Positions 1 to 11,300 of a stretch of 64,000 nucleotides of DNA are shown one piece after another. Location of the stretch: positions 436,014 to 500,013 of the forward strand of contig NW_006920417.1 in NCBI RefSeq assembly GCF_000344685.1, in the 5' to 3' direction. A program made the position numbers and the translations under genes. Under the pieces are notes generated by a model. It was not told the DNA's origin. It was given only the letters and a program-made list of their open reading frames with translations, and made no database searches. Numbering within the stretch: position 1 is the stretch's first letter; each line of letters starts with the position of its first letter. The DNA comes from Gloeophyllum trabeum ATCC 11539 (lineage: Eukaryota > Basidiomycota > Agaricomycetes > Gloeophyllales > Gloeophyllaceae).

Positions 1-12
1 CCAAATAACTGT

Positions 13-820
13 ACTTATTCCGCTGGCTTTACGCGTTTCCTGCCTTATTAGGCAGGTGGGGCTCGGCGGTTCCCGGGTATTCCCACGCCTCGCGCGACGC
101 GTCGACGCGTCGCCTGTCCCGCTCGTTCCCCGGCGGCTGCACCTCCCCGGGGGTGTTTTTGCTCTCCTGCAGTAGATAGAAGTTGATGTATATTACCAAA
201 ATGCGTGTAACTATGGATAATGTACTCAAAAAGTCGCTCTATGTAGTCCGTTTAGCCCCCAAGAGCCGGGGAGGCCTGCTGCAAGCGGAAAAGCACTCAT
301 ATTTACCGCATAAGTGCTCGAAAGCGCGGCATAAGCAGCATAAGCGTTTATTTCGGTGGATTTACGCCGATTTACAGGACCACGTGATGCCTGGATTTAC
401 GGGCACGTCACGCCCTCCGTACAATCACATCAAGGCGCCGCCGCTTCGCGCCGCGTTCCCGAGCGCTTCTCCCCATCAAACCCCGAGAGCTTTGGCGCCC
501 TTGTCGGGATACTCATTTCGGGACCCCAGGACGCGTGGCGTGTAATTAGATCGCGTCTGACGCATCGAGGACCTATATGCTCCTCGTCATATAGCATTAT
601 TTCTCGTATTTAGAGCCTTTGTGTCTAGTAAGAATGATACGTACAGTATATCTCTTGTATTTATCATGAATCTGACACCACTCGGGACCTTTCAATGCGG
701 TGGGACTTAGAATTTTCGCGCTGTACCTGCTAGCTTGGGCCATCAGCCACCATTGACCCCGGGTCATGGCAGGGTCGATTTACGTGGATTTACAGTACCT
801 CACGTAAACTAAGCCAAATA
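13..820 (+). repeat. 808-bp dispersed repeat, copy A
   Basis: This stretch matches 33771-34576 in inverted orientation from end to end (shared ends read acttattccgctgg... and ...ctaagccaaata). It is rich in GTAAAT/ATTTAC motifs (near 358-400 and 776-806) and contains a perfect 20-bp palindrome. There are no terminal inverted repeats. The 18-mer ccaaataactgtacttat occurs at both ends (1-18 and 814-831), so it may be a target duplication or the remnant of a tandem copy. An ~85-codon frame (356-613) has a similar open frame in copy B, but no known domain is recognised. The family is unassigned; a SINE, Helitron-like or other non-autonomous element is possible. Confidence 0.8.
94..113. repeat. 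perfect 20-bp palindrome inside repeat A
   Basis: The sequence gcgacgcgtcgacgcgtcgc equals its own reverse complement and contains nested MluI-like and SalI-like hexamers. The same 20 bases are kept at 34476-34495 in the other repeat copy. Confidence 0.85.
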
Positions 821-917
821 ACTGTACTTATACGTGACGCTCGGGTGGCTGACAGATGTCGTGCCGGAAAGCATACGTGTCCGTTGGTTGCAGAGCATAT
901 TATATTATATACCGTAA

Positions 918-1580
918 ATGAGGTATACAGACTCACCCTCGAACACTTCCCGTCACTCACCGGTGCACCTGCCGATGTTCGAAACCGACCGCCTTGTCCT
1001 CCGTGCGTTTCGCGAGTCCGACTGGGAGCCACTCCTCAGAATATGGAACGACCCCGTCGCGCAGCGTTTCCTCTGGAACGACTGGGTCGTCCCGCGCGGG
1101 GACAAGTTCGTGAAGGACGTGCTGAAGCCCGGGATGGAGGCCGCGACGTTGTACGTCGTGATCACCCTCAAGGAAAATCGAGAGGGGGAGTTTATGGGGT
1201 GGTGCGCGTTAGCCCAGGGCAATGCAAAGAACCGCGATGCAATGACTGAGATCGGATTGCTACGGGAGTATCAAGGGAAAGGGTATGGGACGGAGACGCT
1301 CGAGTTTATTATTGGTTATGCCTTCCGGAACTTCGGGCTGCATAGGATCTCACTCGGGGTACTGGAGGGTAATGCGGCAGCCAGAGCTGTGTACAAGAAG
1401 ATGTGCGTACTCTTTTGTGGAATGCCAGACAGAGTGTTGACGAATGGCTCGAATTACGCTGGCAGCGGGTTCCGGGAAGAGGGGGCAACGAAGGAGGCCA
1501 ACTGGATAGACGGCGGATGGGAGGACGCCATCCGGATGAGTATTCTGGACAGGGAATGGGCGGAGCAGCACGGGCAGTGA
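918..1580 (+). CDS. GNAT-family N-acetyltransferase (RimJ/RimL, Acetyltransf_3 type)
   Basis: Predicted to transfer an acetyl group from acetyl-CoA to an amine; the substrate is unknown. The N-terminus ETDRLVLRAF, the acetyl-CoA pyrophosphate-binding loop YQGKGYGTE and the C-terminal GNAAARAVYKK / GFREEG block are typical of the family. A 63-nt intron (1403-1465, gtgcgt...gcag) interrupts the last block; removing it restores the usual VYKKIGFREEG join, giving 199 residues. Because 63 is a multiple of three and the intron has no stop, an unspliced message would also be open. The in-frame ATG at 975 (MFETDRLVLR) is an equally good start and matches where the family normally begins. The neighbouring pyruvate decarboxylase gives no clue to substrate. 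Confidence 0.85.
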   Translation: MRYTDSPSNTSRHSPVHLPMFETDRLVLRAFRESDWEPLLRIWNDPVAQRFLWNDWVVPRGDKFVKDVLKPGMEAATLYVVITLKENREGEFMGWCALAQGNAKNRDAMTEIGLLREYQGKGYGTETLEFIIGYAFRNFGLHRISLGVLEGNAAARAVYKKMCVLFCGMPDRVLTNGSNYAGSGFREEGATKEANWIDGGWEDAIRMSILDREWAEQHGQ

Positions 1581-1909
1581 AGCGTTTCGTGTATACTGCG
1601 TAGTTACTTGTGTGTCGATTGCGAGCACGCATGTGGATGTATGAGACTAGAGCACCTAGAGCAGGCTTCGGCGGACTCCGGCGCCCATTCACCGCTCACT
1701 CCAGCGCACGGCCAGAGTTACAAAAACAAAATCGATATGTCATCCTCGCGTCAAGACCGCTCCGATCCAGGCTAGCCCAGCCTTATAAGCCTCCGCCCCC
1801 CCATTCCCGACCGAGCCCGTCTTCATCAAAGGTCGGTCTATATAATCCTCGTCGTCGTCCACAGCGTTCCTCATAACTCTACTACAGATCATTCACTCCT
1901 GCCCTTGTC
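1581..1909 (+). promoter_or_regulatory. promoter and 5' leader of the pyruvate decarboxylase gene
   Basis: There is no convincing gene here. A TATA-like tatataa lies at 1839-1845, 65 nt before the start codon, followed by a pyrimidine-rich leader up to the ATG. A second A/T-rich box (ttataag) lies near 1780. This core-promoter arrangement is typical of strongly expressed fungal glycolytic and fermentative genes. Confidence 0.5.
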
Positions 1910-4205
1910 ATGACTTCAGCCAACGTCGCCGAGCTTCAGGCGGAGGTCAACCGTCTTCGCCATGAGCTCGAGACAGTAAAGGTTGGCCAGGATACCGGCG
2001 ACCAAATCTACGTCGGAAGCTATCTGCTCGAGCGTCTTGCCCAGCTGGGCGTCACAGTACGCATACATTCTTCCGTCGTGCATGCATTGACCGACAAGTC
2101 CCGATCCAGTCTATGTTTGGTGTGCCCGGAGACTTCAACCTGGGTGAGTATCCCGATCCCACCTGTGCCCACTGGATCTGACTCGCGTGCGACTAGGCTT
2201 CCTGGATCTTGTAGAAGATCACAAAACCATCGAGTGGATCGGAAACTGGTAGGTCGCATCCCGAGACGCGCATATACCTAGCCTAATCTATACTTCCGCC
2301 ACAGTAATGAACTGAATGCTGCATACGCAGCGGACGGTTATGCACGCGTCAAAGATCAGAGCATCGGTGTTGTGTTGACTACGTGCGTCTTGTCCTCGCA
2401 GATCAGCGCTTCGTTACTCAAGTCGGTGAACTTGCAGATTCGGTGTAGGAGAACTCAGCGCAATCAACGGCATTGCGGGTGCCTTCTCCGAGCATGTCCC
2501 CGTCCTACACATCGCTGGTGTACCCAACACCGCGCAACTCAAAAACAAGCCGATGCTCCATCACACCCTGGGTGACGGCCGCTTCGACGCATACACGAAG
2601 GCTGCCGAGCTGTTCACCGCCTCGCAAGCCACCCTCATGAACAAGTCCACGGCAGCGGCCGAGATCGACCGCGTTCTGACTGACTGCATTGTCCTTGTAA
2701 GCTTGCGTTCCCTCAATCCCGACTTCTGTCGGTGCTGACGGCAGCATCTAACCAGGGCCGGCCTGTTTACCTCACACTCCCCACCGATATTTGTTACGAA
2801 AAAATCCCCTCGGGGCGCCTGCGCGTCCCCTTGTCGAAGGAGCCTCCCGAAAACGACCCTGATGTCGAGAACTTCGTACTGGACGAGATCGTCCGGTTAC
2901 TGAAAGACGCCGGTCAGGATGCCATCATCCTCACCGATGCCTGTGCGATCAGACATCATGTGAAGGAAGAACTCAAGGAGCTCCTGGTGAAGACGCATTA
3001 CCCTGTGTTCTCGGCTCCTATGGGGAAGACCACGGTCAATGAGAGTTACGACCGTTACGGGGGGGCAAGTTCCTAATTAGTAAATGTCACGAGACGATAT
3101 TGAATAGGCTTCGACAGATCTACGTAGGGTCTATCAGCCACCCAGATGTGAAGGAAAAGGTCGAAAGTGCTAAGCTCGTACTTTCGATCGGTTCCCTGAA
3201 GAGCGACTTCAACACCGGTAACTTCACCTACAGCGTCCCACAGAGCAAGACCATCGAGGTACGCCGTCTTCTGCCATGCTCCCATCTTCCTCAGCCTGAC
3301 TGTGTTCCAGCTGCACTCCGACCACACCATGGTCCTGCACGCCCGCTTCCCCGGGATCGGCATGAAGCGCCTCCTGCCAAAACTCACCGCGCGTCTGCAG
3401 CCCTTCAAGGAAGAAGCGAAGCAGCAGACCGTGCCGCTGTTCAAGCGCGTCGTGCCGAAAGAGGAGGACAACATTATCTCGCAGGCGTGGTGGTGGCCGC
3501 GCGTCGGCGGATTCTTCAAGCCGAAGGACATTGTCGTCGCGGAAACGGGCACGTCCAGCTTCGGTATACTCGACGTGCCGCTGCCCGAGGGCGCCGTGTT
3601 CGTCAGCCAGATTTTGTGGGGTAGTATTGGGTGGACTGTGGGCAGTACACTCGGGGCTGCACTCGCTGGACGGGAGCTGGGGCTTGGGAGGACGATTCTC
3701 TTCGTTGGTGACGGTAGCTTGTGAGTTGACATGACATGGGATTCGGTCGGGCACATACTGATTGTAGATGTGCAGGCAATTGACGGTGCAGGAATTGTCG
3801 ACCATGATCAGGACCGGCGTCAAACCGATCATCTTCGTCCTCAACAACAGCGGCTACACCATCGAGCGATACCTCCACGGCAAGTACAGAAAGTACAATG
3901 ACATCCAGAACTGGTACGTGCTACGTTTCCCACCTTTAGCTTCGCATGTTCTAACTTGGTGGCCGTCCAGGAAATGGACGAGCCTCCTTGATGTCCTTGG
4001 CGGCGAGGGTATTTCCCTGTCATACACCGTCAAGACGAAGGAGGAGGCGGAGAAGCTGCTGGACGACCCAGAGTTCGCGAGCGCGAAGAAGATCCAGTTG
4101 GTCGAGGTGATCATGCCGCAGCACGACGCTCCGCGGGGCTTGAAGGCTCAGGCTGAGCTGAGCGGGAAGACCAACCAGTATGTGGCGGATGCTACGTCGA
4201 TCTGA
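1910..4205 (+). CDS. PDC1: pyruvate decarboxylase (TPP-dependent)
   Basis: Converts pyruvate to acetaldehyde and CO2 in the cytosol, the first step of ethanol fermentation. Ten exons: 1910-2056, 2110-2143, 2197-2248, 2305-2382, 2438-2696, 2756-3064, 3118-3258, 3311-3720, 3776-3913, 3971-4205; 600 residues, close to the fungal norm. Active-site signatures are intact: GVPGDFNL (Asp), GNCNELNAAYAADGYAR (Glu that activates TPP), the His-His pair in MLHHTLGDG, and the TPP/Mg motif GDGS ... LNNSGYTIE. Nine introns of 52-59 nt; intron 6 (3065-3117) starts with GC (gcaagt) instead of GT. The first residues form a short predicted helix (ELQAEVNRLRHELETVK) ahead of the catalytic core. The gene name is by family analogy; other paralogues could exist elsewhere. 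Confidence 0.95.
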
Positions 4206-4509
4206 GGCGGTTCGCATATGATTGTACGCACTACGGGGGACATTGGTAAAGGATAGTCGAAGAAGTCATAGAATTGTATTTTGTATTGCAAGCAGGAGAC
4301 TAGAGCGCAATGTTATTTCTTCTAATGTCTGTTTGCACGGTGCCCCAGCTGTTCCTGAGGCCACAACGACCTGGAATAGACGGGAAAGGATGACTTTGAG
4401 GCTGTACCATGCAGTGCTTCTCAGGATTACTCCGGACACTATAGTGATGTGCGTCACCGCGCCTTCGCGATTGACTTGACATCTCTCATATACCTCTTAC
4501 CGATCCACA
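4206..4509. other. intergenic: PDC 3' region and SYLF-gene promoter
   Basis: About 300 bp separate two genes on the same strand. I see no open frame, RNA gene or repeat. It should hold the PDC terminator and the promoter of the next gene. Confidence 0.6.
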
Positions 4510-5513
4510 ATGTCTATGCTTGACAAGTTCAAGAGGGGCGCGCACAAGGCCGGTATACAGGCCACCGCGTTCATCAAGGAGAGCGGGAACAAGGTTGCGA
4601 ACGAAAGCAGGGACTTTGTACAGGGGTTCAGTCTCCCTGGGGAGGCGGAGAAGGCGGCTAAGATCCTCGCTACGTTCTTGGGTACGTGAAGCTTGTATAA
4701 TATGCGATTGTATTACTGAATCGGTGGCTTACACCTTTAGCTGATCCCGACCATCCTGAATCTGCATTGAATGCCATCCCCAAGGCTGTCCTACAACGAG
4801 CGCGAGGTGAGCGCCATTGTCCTCCATGCCATCGTACACGCGTCTAACCTCGATGACTCCCCAGGTCTCGCCATCTTCCAAGTCCTGAAAGCCGGCTTCG
4901 TCTTCTCGGGCAAGGCGGGCTCGGGCCTCGTCATCGCGCGCCTGCCCGACGGCTCGTGGTCGGCGCCGTCGTGCATCATGACGGGCGGCGTCGGGTGGGG
5001 GCTGCAGATTGGCGCGGACATCACGGACTTTGTGATCGTGCTGAACACGGAGGAGGCCGTGCGCGCGTTCTCGATGGGCGGGAATGTGACTATCGGCGGG
5101 AACATCAGCGCGACTGCTGGGCCTATCGGAACGGGCGGGAGCGTGCAGACTGCGCTGGCGCACCCGGCGCCGATGTTCTCGTATTCGAAGTCGAAGGGTA
5201 AGTGGATATCACCAATTGGGCTATGTTCGATGGTGCTAAAGTTATTGCAGGTCTCTTCGCTGGTCTATCACTGGAAGGCACAGTGCTCATCGAGCGCAAG
5301 GACGCAAACCGCGACTTCTACGGATCCCCAGTACCCGCGAAGGATATCCTCAGCGGTCGCGTACCCCCGCCAGAAGTCGCTTCGCGATTATACGAGGTCA
5401 TCGAAGCTGCGGAGGGTCTCGACGAGAGCGGCTTGCCAGAGGAAGCGTACGTCCCGACCGCATCCGGAGAGCACATGCCGGCGAATACGGTGTTCGATGC
5501 GGAGGGACACTAG
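4510..5513 (+). CDS. SYLF-domain (Ysc84/SH3YL1-like) lipid-binding protein
   Basis: SYLF domains bind phosphoinositides and, in yeast Ysc84/Lsb3, actin at endocytic sites. Four exons (4510-4681, 4741-4806, 4865-5197, 5251-5513) give 277 residues. Visible family hallmarks are IPKAVLQRARGLAIFQVLKAGF, then a glycine-rich stretch with SGKAGSGLVIAR, the block PSCIMTGGVGWGLQIGADITD, and later SKSKGLFAGLSLEGTVL with DANRDFYG. The SYLF domain fills almost the whole protein; no SH3 domain follows, unlike yeast Ysc84. The 3' end faces the 3' end of the phosphodiesterase gene, 250 bp away. Confidence 0.9.
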
Positions 5514-5763
5514 GGCTGAGGCTGCCTGACCATTGAAGGGAATACTTACGAGTCATCATGATCTGGATATAATGTACATGCAGCGGAAGGATGTGTACGA
5601 TATATTTAATGATTTCTGTTGATGCCGCGGATTGTCACGTACCATACGCACGCTATATAAAATCGAGTCTCCCAACACGGTGCTATGTCTATGATCAACT
5701 ATACAAGCTATACACATTACAGGATTATATCATCCCTCCGTCTAAATCATGACCATGATCCCA

Positions 5764-7999
5764 TCAAAAATACTTGTCCCAGAATCCCTCCGTCCCATTC
5801 GTCTTCGCCGCTGAATCCTGGATGCCCAGCAGCTTCATCACCAAATTGTAAAGGTTGACGTTCTCGAAGCCCTCCAAGACATACGTATCGTCGGCTGTGG
5901 AATGCCACCCCTCGTTGGGGTTGCCTAGGAGGCGCCGCATCAACCTCTGCGAGTTCTGTTTCTGGACGACTTTCGTCACCGCAGAGAAGGGCCCGTGGGC
6001 GACGAAGAACGCTCTCATCGACGGCTCGTCATTGTCATACCCATGGTTCTGCATGACACAATCAGCGCCCAGGGAAACGTAGCGGCAGATCACAGCGCAA
6101 CTCACCCCCTTGGTAAACCCGACATCCCCATCCTTCCTGGTGGTAAGCGCGTACGCCATCTTCGGGACGATGTAGATCGGCGCGATGCGCGGGTTGTCGG
6201 AGAAGTGGTACCGCTGCGGCATCGTCTCGTGCGTGTACACGTCGAACTTCTCCGGGTTCGCCCTCGCGGCGTCCAGCAGGATGTCGAGGTAGTGCGCGGC
6301 GTCGACGGATGGGGAGAAGCGGATGCCCATCGAGGGCCAGCCTGCATCCAATTTAGTATTTAGTATTAATATGATGGTATGGTGGTACAGGAGAGGGGGG
6401 CGCACCGTCTTCGTGCTCGATGGCCTCGTAGCCGTCTTTGCCGAGGATCTCATCGATGTAGATCATATTGAGGTGGCTCGTGTCCGTCATGCCGTGGTCG
6501 CTGACGAAGACGACGTCGACGATGTCGGTCAGGTTGCGCGCTTCGAGGGACTCGTGGATGTCTTTCGCAAACCGGTCGACATACGATAAGGTATTCTGTG
6601 AGCAGGAGGTTGTTCAGAGAATTAGAGTGACTAGAGGATGTGTGCTTACGTTGACGAGGGTTGAGTTTGGACCGGTGAGATGTCCTGCCTGGTCGAGGGA
6701 TGGCTCATATGCTGTAATCCAGAGAAGTTAGCTAGGGATAATGAACTCAGAGCCACAGCCCACCCATGATCAGCTGCGGTCTTGTGTCTATGGGCATATC
6801 AAGCCAGGCCATGATCTGATCATGCTTCTCCTTGAGAGGTACTTTATCCTGGAACCGTATGTTACACAACGCCCTGTTGAGGAGCGTGAGAGAATGTCAT
6901 TTACGCACCCGCCATGGAATGAAGTAGGTGGGACTCCACCCTGTTCTAGTCTGAGGAGGTCCTGGCCTTTCCCGGGGAGAGTCAGATGAAGGTGCGGCTT
7001 ACCGACCCTTAGTGAGTATATGTACGCACCACATCAGGTTCGCAGTGATCAGGCCTGCCTTGCCCGCCGTTTCCCACATCTGTATGTAACAGATGAGTGA
7101 CACCTCTGCCTCGAATGCTGGACCACGACGTACGGGTTCCCCAAACCACCAGCTCGCGTTCCAGGAATGGGCGGCCGAGTTGTAATGGAATTCGGTACCC
7201 GTCTCTGGATCCCAGAAATTCTGGACGAGGGGCTACCAGTCAGACCATGCAAGACATAGTTGACAATATACCTACATTTGCGACTATTCCATGGGATTCT
7301 GCGTATAGGCCGGTCCTGTCATAATAAGCTCTGTAACCGTCGTCAAATAGCAGGGAAACAGAACATACATGAGGGCCCAATGGTTCCTTTGGCCAACAAG
7401 GTCGTACTAGACTAAGCGCGAGGACAGACGAGAAACTCACGGGAAAGTTAAGGTCTGGAGGTGTACATGTCAGCAAAGCATTTACGGGGAGCTATATGGG
7501 ACATACAGGGAATATGGGCTTCATGAACTTGGCTCGTAAGCCTTTCTTGGCGATGTCCAGCAGATGAGGGGTCAGGCCGCGGTCAAGATAACCAGCCCTT
7601 TGTTTGGAGCAGCCCACTTGAAACACACTCGTATCAAAGAGAAGAAATCACGTACTGCAATCCATCTATGGAGACAACCAGAACTGTCGGCTTGAAGTCA
7701 TGCGTGCCATTCGAGCGGACGGCGTCTTTGAGGAAGGTTGCACGCAGGGTATTCTTGTCGGCACGTCGAGATAGAAGACACTCTCCAGCAGCTACGCCTA
7801 AGAGCAATAGCGCCGCAGCCGTGGCGAGGACAAGGATCCTCTTCGTCCAGGGCCTCTTCCCGCTCAACTCGGGATCGGGGCGGTCTTGGACGTCGCCAGA
7901 GAGCAGTCCTTTGCGTTCCTCGTCAGAGGTCCCGTCGGAGACGTGCTGGGGCAGTCGCGGCGAGGTCGATACGTTCGCCTCCTTCATTGCGGTCGGCAT
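5764..7999 (-). CDS. type II membrane nucleotide pyrophosphatase/phosphodiesterase (ENPP/NPP family)
   Basis: Hydrolyses nucleotide phosphodiester or pyrophosphate bonds outside the cytosol, as yeast Npp1/Npp2 do for phosphate scavenging. Thirteen exons (high to low: 7656-7999, 7507-7597, 7441-7454, 7369-7386, 7276-7315, 7134-7220, 7030-7079, 6909-6966, 6764-6848, 6650-6711, 6406-6595, 6106-6341, 5764-6048) give 519 residues. A cytosolic tail of ~53 residues precedes one membrane segment (about 54-75). Metal ligands are present: Asp in VSIDGLQ, Thr148 nucleophile in TLTFPNH, Asp and His in SLDQAGH, Asp-His in VSDHGM, and the last His in NHGYDN. The nucleophile lies in a 14-nt microexon (7441-7454). 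The in-frame sequence upstream of 7999 has no ATG before a stop, which decided the start; a further 5' exon cannot be excluded. Confidence 0.92.
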
Positions 8000-8310
8000 C
8001 GAAGCAAGCCAACACAGACTCGGAGAACGTGACTGCAAGTCTCCGCACTGGGAAGCGGCACCGCCACCATCATTGGTCGCTCATCTTCCCACGTGGAGGA
8101 TAGTCGGAAAATAGGCAACGGAAGTTTGCAGAGTCCCTCGACGCGCAGCTCTGGGACATACGCTGGCCTGCCTGTCTCATTGTCTAGAAAACAAATTACC
8201 GAAAAGTACCATACACTGCTGGGCTCTGGGCTCAGGTCTGCTGCTCAAAATACGGCCTCTGGGGCTAGCCTGGTACTACAATCCTGCAACATAAGGATAG
8301 ACTGCCGGCC
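8000..8310. promoter_or_regulatory. shared divergent promoter of the phosphodiesterase and midasin genes
   Basis: About 310 bp lie between the start codons of two divergently transcribed genes. No intervening gene is seen, so both promoters must be within it or overlap the first exons. No obvious TATA box was identified. Confidence 0.5.
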
Positions 8311-11300
8311 ATGGAACTGCATGATCCAACCACCATCAACTGGAAGAGACAGACTCGCATTCTTCTCTCAAAAATTCCCTCGGACTCTCCATACGCTGCC
8401 GCTCTCCTACAAGTATCCTCTTCTGACCAATTACTGGCACTGTTATCGCGTCTTCTCCTAGTCCCTTCTCTGACGCTCGCTGTAGCTCAGTGCTTTAGAC
8501 CTCTGCTGCTTGAACTCTGCGCTCGCTGGCTAGAGCATGGAAATGACGTCGAAGACAAGTTCATTGCCCTATCTCTACTTGTGCAGCCCCACGAGGAACT
8601 CTTCTTGTATGTCTTCTGCTCCCTCGGCCTTGTTACTGGGCTCTAACGTATATCTCCAGCGTTCTCCTCCAATTCATCCAGGAGCACGTCCCCCAAGGGG
8701 GCCCGCTGGCTTTTCTCGCCTCCACGCCATCTCTAGAGACCGTCGACTCTCAGCGACTGCACGCTCTCCTTGTCGCATACTACCGCATCTTGCAGGCAAA
8801 CCGCGTCCTGCCTGACAACTTACTATGGTCACCTGCTTACCTTTCGAGACTGTTTACTACCCCCCATCCGGATCGTGGCGTGCGTGTTCTCGCCATTAAA
8901 TGCTACGCCCTTCACACGGGAATGGGCGAAGTAGAACGAGAGAAGCTCGAGACCGAGGTCCTCGGCGAAATCTGCGGCGAAGACTGCCCAGTCAGCTTCG
9001 GGGAAGATATCAACGGAACCCGCCAAGAAATCGACGGATGGATGCTGGCTGCCGTCGAGCTTGTCAGACTGGAGAATGTGAGCAATGCGCTAATCCAGGA
9101 GCCCCACGATTACTATGCCCAGGAAGGAGAAGAACAGATGGAACCTTTGTCTCTCAGTCCTAGAGTAGCGAATATTCACGGCGTGCTCGTGCTGCGCAGC
9201 TCCGATGGGCCCTCGCAACCTTCACGGCTGATTCATACGGCAACTGCCATTGATGCTCTACGAGCCATCTCCCTTAGGCTGTCAAACCGTCTGCCTCTGC
9301 TTCTCACGTCTCCACCCTCGTCTGGGAAATCTCTCCTGCTGTCCCATCTGGCTTCTACGCTCTACCCGAACGTCCCAAACCAGATAGTCACCATCCCCCT
9401 CGCAGACACCTCGCTCGACCCGCGGTCTCTGCTGGGCTCGTACGTGTCTTCCCCCACGAGTCCCGGCACCTTCGAATGGCGCGAGGGCGTCCTCGTGCGC
9501 GCGATGAAAGAAGGCCGGTGGGTGGTCTTCAAGGACGTCGACCGCGCCAGCACGGAGGTCCTCGGCGTCCTCAAGCCGCTCGTCGAGTCGCTCGGCCTGG
9601 GCAAGTGGGTCGGCGGCCGCGCGGGCATGAACGTGCCCAACCGCGGGCGCGTGGAGGCGGACGAGGGCTTCGCGGTGTTCGCGACGCGGTCTGTCAGCGC
9701 CAAGGGCAGGTTGCCCGCTGCGACGTTTTTTGGGTCGAATAAGTTTTACGAGGTCGTCGTGCCTGCGCCGACGGCGGACGAGCTGAGGTTGATCGTGAAT
9801 TCGCGGTTCCCGCGTCTGGCGGGCGTGCCTGCGCGGGCGTTCATCCGTCTATGGGAGGATGTACGCGCTCTTGGCACTGCGCCGTCCACGCAAGAGGTCG
9901 GGGTGCGGGAGCTGGAGAAGTTCTGCAGCAGGGTCGAGAACTTGCTGCCTGCTTCGTACCAGCCCATGGATATCGACGAGGACTCGGACGATATCTTCGT
10001 TCCTCCGTTATCTGCCATATTCCCGAACCCATCGCTACGAGAGGAGATGTACCTCGAGGCGCGCGACGTTTTCTTCGGCATCGAGGCTTCGACGCCGTCC
10101 GCGCGCTCGCACAACCTCGCAATGGCCGCGAAGATTGGCGAAGAGCTCGGCCTTGCTCCCGAACGCTGCGAATGGGTCCTGAACGACAGGACTCCCGAGC
10201 TCGAGTTAGAAAAGGACAACAATGGCCACGTCGTCGCCGTGCGGGTCGGCCGCACAAGACTGGCGGCCAAGGCTGCGAGTCGCAGACCGATCGAGGGGGC
10301 CGTTGCGAGGCCCTTCGCCATGCACCGGCCCGCCGTGCTCTTGCTGAGCCGCATCGCGACCGCTGTCTCCCTCCGCGAGCCAGTCCTGCTCACCGGCGAG
10401 ACCGGTACGGGGAAGACGAGCGTCGTGACGCACCTCGCGCATCTGCTGCACCGGCCGTTGATCTCGCTGAATCTGTCGCACCAGACCGAGTCGTCGGATC
10501 TGCTTGGCGGGTTCAAGCCGGTGGACGCGCGCGTGCCGGCGTACGAGCTGCAGGAGCGGTTCACGGAGCTATTTGGGCTGACGTTCAGCCGGAAGAAGAA
10601 TGCGAAGTTCGAGGAGGCGGTGAGGAAGGCGGTTGGGGAGGCGAAGTGGAAGCGCGCGGTGGGCCTGTGGAAGGAGGCGGTAAGGATGGCGAAGGAGAGG
10701 ATTGAGGCGAAAGGTGCGGGTACGCCGGAAGGAAGGTGAGTTCTGCGAGTTTTTGTAATTTGGGTTGTTATCTTATCACACGGACGAAAGCAGGATGGCG
10801 GGCGACCAGTTGGACTCGTCCGAGCCGCGGAAACGGCGTAAGACGGCGGAGTTGCAAGCATCCGCTAGTGAATGGGATGCATTCTTCGCGAGGGTCCAGC
10901 AATTTGATGTGCAGTTTGTCCAGAGCAAGGGCAAGTTTGCCTTTTCTTTCGTTGAAGGGCCGCTTGTAAAAGCGTTGAGATCTGGAGATTGGTGCGTTAT
11001 CATATAAGCAACAAGGACACAGGGGCTGATTTCAGCTTACAGGATTTTGCTTGACGAGATAAACCTTGCTAGTTCAGAGACATTGGAATGTATATCCAGT
11101 CTACTCCATGATCCCAATGGCTCCATCACGCTCACGGAGCAAGGCCACCTTGAGCCCGTTCCCCGACATCCTGATTTCCGACTGTTTGCGTGCATGAACC
11201 CAGCGACTGACGTCGGAAAGAAAGACCTACCTCCAACGGTCCGCTCTCGTTTCACGGAGATACAAGTCTCCCCACCTGACGCAGACAGGGATACCTTGCT

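Noticed and set aside
183..613. Small proteins encoded by the 808-bp repeat
   Set aside because: The frames are similar between copies because the DNA is similar. There is no known domain, and frames differ in start and length.
9746..10861. 371-codon open frame on the minus strand opposite midasin
   Set aside because: Antisense shadow of the GC-rich AAA2 region. Its composition is Arg/Ser-rich, and the plus-strand frame encodes clear P-loop and AAA motifs.
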